A DNA stretch of 64,000 bases from an uncultured Lachnospiraceae bacterium. Lineage in GTDB: Bacteria; Bacillota; Clostridia; Lachnospirales; Lachnospiraceae. The DNA lies in NCBI GenBank assembly GCA_902765725.1, contig CACXAT010000002.1, forward strand, positions 124,001 to 188,000. Reading direction: 5' to 3'. Shown here piece after piece: positions 61,094-64,000 of the stretch. How positions within the stretch are numbered: position 1 is the stretch's first letter; each line of letters opens with the position of its first letter. A program made the position numbers and the translations under genes. A model generated the notes under the pieces. The model was given only the letters and a program-made list of their open reading frames with translations. It did no database searches and had not been told where the DNA came from.

Positions 61094-62809
61094 ATGAAGA
61101 AGAGATTAGCAGGATGCGCGGCAGCCGCACTTACGGCATGCCTCACCCTTGGATCCCTCAGCACGGCTTATGCGGCGACTGAGATGACCCTGGCAGGATT
61201 TGGCGCAGTTGTAAAAGAAGAAGAAACTGAGAAGAAAGCAGAGACACAGCCGAAGGAAACAGAAGCACTGAAGGCTGAGACAGAGCCGAAGCAGACAGAA
61301 GCTGCGAAGGCTGAGACAGAACTGAAGCAGACAGAAGCTGCGAAGGCTGAAACAGAGCCGAAGCAGACAGAGGCTGCAAAGGTTGAGACCGAAGCACAGA
61401 CCGAGGCACCGACTGAGGCACAGACCGAAGCGGCTACCGAGGTGGTAGTGGACAGAAGCATGGTCGACACGACCGGCTTTGCCCTTTCAGATGATTACAT
61501 CAATGTCCGTGCGGCAGGCTACGCGGAAGCAGAGGTCGTAGGAACCCTTACCAAAAACGACGCCGTTTACATCGAGGATGTGGACGCGGATGGATGGTAC
61601 AAGATCCGTTCCGGCAATGTAGAAGGTTATGTTGCAGGTTATCTGATCGCAACGGGTGCTGAGGCGGACGCGGTTGCACAGAGCGCAGGCTACACCTACG
61701 CAGAGGTCGGCGCTGAATCCCTGAACGTCAGAGCAGACGCCAGCCAGGATTCCGAGATCGTAGATATGGTAGGTCCGACGTCCGATCTTGAGGTCGTTGA
61801 GGATCTTGGCAACTGGGTCAAGGTCGTTACAGAGAATGGCGTATACGGATATGTATCTGCTGATTATGTAAACACCCAGACGGTGTACTCCTCCGGAGAG
61901 ACCGTTCAGGAACAGTCTGAGAGAGAAGAAGCTGAGTATCTTGCATACGTTGCACAGCAGGAGGCAGAAGCCCAGGCAGCGGCAGCTGCAGCGGCACAGG
62001 CCAAGGCTGATGCGGAAGCGGCTCTGATCGCATCCATGTCACCGGAAGTGCTTGCACTGTATCAGGCATACCTGGCAGCACAGGAAGCAGCGATGCATCC
62101 GGTAGACGAGGCAGACGCGGCAGCAAAGGCTCAGGCAGCCATCGACGCTTACAATGCATATGTAGCTGCATGCAACGGAAATGTTCCGGCAGCACAGCCG
62201 GCAGTGACCGATACCAGCGCATCCACAGCTAATGACACAGCAGAGGATGACGGCGAGTATGTCGATGCATCCGGTGAAGAATATGTCGATGTTTCCGATG
62301 ATACCTCTGACGAAGAGTATCTCGAGGCTGAGGACGAAGAGTACGTAGAAGACGACGAGTATGTCGAGGCAGCGGACGAAGAATACGCCGAAGAAGATGA
62401 CGTATACATCGACGAAGAAGAGGAAGATACCTCTGCATCTTCAAGCGGATCTGGTCTTGGCGCTCAGATCGCAGCATACGCAACACAGTTTGTCGGCAAC
62501 CCGTATGTATACGGCGGTGCCAGCCTGACAGGCGGCGCTGACTGCTCCGGATTCACCATGGCAGTCTTCGCGAACTTCGGAATCGGACTTCCGCACAATG
62601 CGGCAGCCCAGAGCGGATGCGGAAGATCCGTATCCCTGAGTGAGCTCCAGCCCGGCGACCTGCTGTTCTACGACAACGGTGGCGGAATCGGACACGTAAC
62701 ACTCTACATCGGCGGCGGCCAGGTAGTACATGCCAGCAGCCCGGAAACCGGCATCAAGATCAGTGCATACAACTACAGAAACCCGGTATGCGCAGTACGC
62801 TGCTGGTAA
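61094..62809 (+). CDS. Secreted NlpC/P60 peptidoglycan hydrolase with two SH3 domains
   Basis: A 571-residue exported hydrolase. Signal peptide residues 1-26 (LSTAYA-ATEM). Residues about 48-100 repeat KAETEPKQTEAA three to four times. Two bacterial SH3 domains (about 133-195 and 205-262; NVRAAGYAEAEVVGTL and NVRADASQDSEIVDM) bind wall. Then an Ala-rich helical linker, a Tyr/Asp/Glu-rich tract of about 60 residues (380-440, EEYVD-type repeats) and the NlpC/P60 domain (about 455-571): Cys in GADCSGFTM, His in GIGHVTLYIG, third polar His in VVHASS. It should cleave the D-Glu/diamino acid bond in stem peptides. The start at 61094 follows GGAGG. Confidence 0.92.
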   Translation: MKKRLAGCAAAALTACLTLGSLSTAYAATEMTLAGFGAVVKEEETEKKAETQPKETEALKAETEPKQTEAAKAETELKQTEAAKAETEPKQTEAAKVETEAQTEAPTEAQTEAATEVVVDRSMVDTTGFALSDDYINVRAAGYAEAEVVGTLTKNDAVYIEDVDADGWYKIRSGNVEGYVAGYLIATGAEADAVAQSAGYTYAEVGAESLNVRADASQDSEIVDMVGPTSDLEVVEDLGNWVKVVTENGVYGYVSADYVNTQTVYSSGETVQEQSEREEAEYLAYVAQQEAEAQAAAAAAAQAKADAEAALIASMSPEVLALYQAYLAAQEAAMHPVDEADAAAKAQAAIDAYNAYVAACNGNVPAAQPAVTDTSASTANDTAEDDGEYVDASGEEYVDVSDDTSDEEYLEAEDEEYVEDDEYVEAADEEYAEEDDVYIDEEEEDTSASSSGSGLGAQIAAYATQFVGNPYVYGGASLTGGADCSGFTMAVFANFGIGLPHNAAAQSGCGRSVSLSELQPGDLLFYDNGGGIGHVTLYIGGGQVVHASSPETGIKISAYNYRNPVCAVRCW

Positions 62810-62850
62810 GAGTCAGGAAGCTGACGACAATTTGATAAAGTTAATCCTTT

Positions 62851-62876
62851 GGGAGCGGATCTCCGGATCCGCTCCC
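62851..62876 (+). terminator. Hairpin after the NlpC/P60 gene
   Basis: GGGAGCGGATC and its complement GATCCGCTCCC pair around TCCG-type loop. The T-run is weak (GTTAAATT), so it is a poor intrinsic terminator. Confidence 0.55.
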
Positions 62877-63538
62877 GTTAAATTATGTAAAAACCAAAGT
62901 CGGAGAAAGAACAGGAATAATCTGAAAACCCCAGGCGGAGAAAGAGCAGAAGTGCGCCGGGACGGTTCGGAACAGGCCGGATCGGGCCGAAAGTGGCTAT
63001 TTTATGGGGAAAGAATATTATTGTCAGACAATTAAACAAATAAATTCACAACTGGAAAGTCAATAACAAATCCGCAAATTTCCGCATCCCGTCAACTTTT
63101 TACAAAATGAACAAAACAGTTGTTCCATCTTCCAACGGGGTAAAATCGCCTCTGTTTTGAGTTGTTTTTGGTGGATAATGTGGATAAATCCGTGTATAAG
63201 TCCTCTTTGCGCTCAGATACTGAATGGAAGGGTGTGGAAAACTTCTGTGGATAAAGCAGACACAATTTCGCTTCCAGGAGGGGATGAACCCCGCCTGAAC
63301 ACCTGTTTTTGTGAGAAATGCCATGCCAGATCAGGTGTTCTGGACAAAAATGAATAGCTGGTTCAATCAATTTGGCATATTGTCAGATAATTACGGCAAA
63401 AGTGCATTCAGCCGGCCTGTAGGGAGAATATTTTAGAGGGTATCTCAGAGAATCTGCCGCCGCCGGGCTCTTCGGATCCGGCCTGCAGACACGATCCGGA
63501 AGGCTGAGGAAGCTTAAATAAAAAAAATAAAAAAAGAC
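62877..63538. other. Non-coding stretch between NlpC/P60 gene and tRNA promoter
   Basis: About 660 bp with no credible gene. It contains a DnaA-box cluster (63170-63254), two TTGTCAGAyAA palindromes (63021-63031 and 63380-63390) and two imperfect direct repeats of the form GGCGGAGAAAGAGCAG (near 62898 and 62934). The centre is AT-rich. Confidence 0.6.
63170..63254 (+). other. DnaA-box cluster
   Basis: Two perfect DnaA boxes TGTGGATAA at 63179-63187 and 63246-63254, plus GGTGGATAA (63170-63178, one mismatch, directly adjoining), TGTGGAAAA (63233-63241, one mismatch) and CGTGTATAA (63191-63199, two mismatches). All five are on the same strand within 85 bp. No dnaA, dnaN or rpmH is nearby. Genes on the left run toward the cluster, which argues against it being the replication origin; a DnaA-titrating cluster or the origin of a mobile element fits better. 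Confidence 0.7.
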
Positions 63539-63567
63539 TTGCATTTTCCCGGTTCCTGTCATATACT
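63539..63567 (+). promoter_or_regulatory. Promoter of tRNA-Lys
   Basis: TTGCAT (63539-63544), 17-bp spacer, TATACT (63562-63567), 43 bp before the tRNA. Confidence 0.8.
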
Positions 63568-63610
63568 AACGAAGTCCTCAAAAAACAGGACATAAACCAA
63601 ATAAGGACAT

Positions 63611-63683
63611 GCACCTCTAGCTCAGTTGGTAGAGCACCTGACTCTTAATCAGGGTGTCCAGGGTTCGAGCCCCTGGAGGTGCA
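63611..63683 (+). tRNA. tRNA-Lys (anticodon CTT)
   Basis: A complete 73-nt cloverleaf: acceptor GCACCTC/GAGGTGC, D arm AGCTCAGTTGGTAGAGC, anticodon arm CCTGA-CTCTTAA-TCAGG giving anticodon CTT (reads AAG), T arm with GGTTCGAGCC. The 3' CCA is not encoded (discriminator A is followed by CGG). An integrase gene points at its 3' end, so this tRNA is the likely attachment site of an integrative element. Confidence 0.96.
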
Positions 63684-63853
63684 CGGAGGGAGTACTGGTC
63701 TTGCGTCGAAGGCGCGGGGTTGGTGCTTCTTTTTTGATGCGCTGAAATTGTAGAAGACTGCTGTATCTAAGGCGTTTCCCATGTATGAAGCACTATTACT
63801 GCATATTGGTATCAGAACGATAATAAACGCTCGGAAAAGGAATCTGAGAGTCC

Positions 63854-63885
63854 GATTACCGTTTTTGATTACCTTTTTGATTACC
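63854..63885 (+). repeat. Three GATTACC direct repeats near the integrase end
   Basis: GATTACC at 63854, 63867 and 63879, separated by T-runs, directly downstream of the integrase stop. They could be arm-type integrase sites or a chance repeat. Confidence 0.5.
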
Positions 63886-63887
63886 AC

Positions 63888-64000
63888 TTAGAAAGATACA
63901 GCATTCTCCAGCAGCTCTTTCTTCTCAATCTCTGTGCTCCGGTCAAAGACATAATTTCTGAGGGTAGTTTCTTCGCTGGAATGTCCGGCCATAGCTCGCG
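63888..64000 (-). CDS. Tyrosine recombinase/integrase, C-terminal fragment at window edge
   Basis: The last 37 codons of a minus-strand gene that continues beyond the window. They read RAMAGHSSEETTLRNYVFDR, then a charged helix ending ENAVSF and a stop. GHSS..TT...Y is the C-terminal box II of phage-type integrases, with the nucleophilic Tyr in NYVF. The stop is about 205 bp from tRNA-Lys, the usual arrangement for an integrase at the att end of a genomic island or conjugative element. The element lies to the right of the window. Confidence 0.85.
   Translation of the reverse strand, partial: RAMAGHSSEETTLRNYVFDRSTEIEKKELLENAVSF

Noticed and set aside
63170..63254. DnaA-box cluster as the chromosomal origin
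   Set aside because: No dnaA/dnaN/rpmH nearby and the gene direction on the left is wrong for an origin on the right; kept only as a DnaA-box cluster.
63645..63887. 80-codon minus-strand open frame ending in TSRGSNPGHPD
   Set aside because: The end is the usual false translation of a tRNA gene in reverse, here tRNA-Lys.

Overview
The window looks like chromosomal DNA of a moderately high-GC gut Clostridia, most likely a Lachnospiraceae relative. Evidence: strong AGGAGG ribosome sites, Firmicutes-type promoters (TTGACA-N17-TATAAT), the gene orders rpsF-ssb-rpsR and gdpP-rplI-dnaB, a class B sortase, a BMP-type nucleoside transporter with separate permeases, a reverse rubrerythrin, and TrkA/TrkH potassium uptake. 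This assignment comes from gene content only. Almost all genes lie on the + strand, so the window is probably one leading-strand segment.

Layout. 1-5.6 kb: end of an M20 hydrolase (YgeY-like), then a complete BMP-family (purine nucleoside type) ABC importer. 5.7-10.3 kb: FAD oxidoreductase, YgjP-like metalloprotease, a secreted WG-repeat protein and a rhomboid protease. 10.3-16 kb: a palindrome-ended dispersed repeat, then an operon of a beta-CASP nuclease, a transglutaminase-like exported protein and a large unknown exported protein. 16.2-22.3 kb: a GntR/LacI hybrid regulator (AraR architecture) with matching operators in front of itself and of a sugar ABC importer. 22.4-33.4 kb: queT with a candidate preQ1-I riboswitch, asnS, sortase B, a sirtuin, rpsF-ssb-rpsR, a 1442-residue repeat-rich surface protein and pdxY. 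33.5-38.7 kb: a PdxR/MocR regulator lacking its PLP lysine, class II aldolase and an aconitase-family hydratase.

38.7-45.6 kb: an AT-rich gap holding a separate short transcription unit, then trkA-trkH and a TPR/acidic/AAA+ ATPase of unknown role. 45.8-50.9 kb: a second BMP ABC importer. 50.9-60.7 kb: second copy of the dispersed repeat, an alpha-amylase-family enzyme and glgB (glycogen), gdpP-rplI-dnaB, a GIY-YIG protein, mtnA and rubrerythrin. 61-64 kb: an NlpC/P60 cell-wall hydrolase, a non-coding stretch with a DnaA-box cluster, tRNA-Lys(CTT), and the 3' end of a tyrosine integrase pointing at that tRNA, which marks the edge of an integrated element running off the window.

Themes. Three ABC importers each have their binding-protein gene separated from the membrane and ATPase genes by an RNA hairpin. 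All three binding proteins lack a lipobox cysteine, and two unrelated ones end in the same nine residues. The best candidates for undescribed biology are the short transcription unit at 38.83-39.44 kb, the two-copy TIR-bounded repeat, the TPR-AAA+ protein, the transglutaminase/unknown-protein pair and the lysine-less PdxR. No CRISPR array, rRNA or insertion sequence with a transposase was found.
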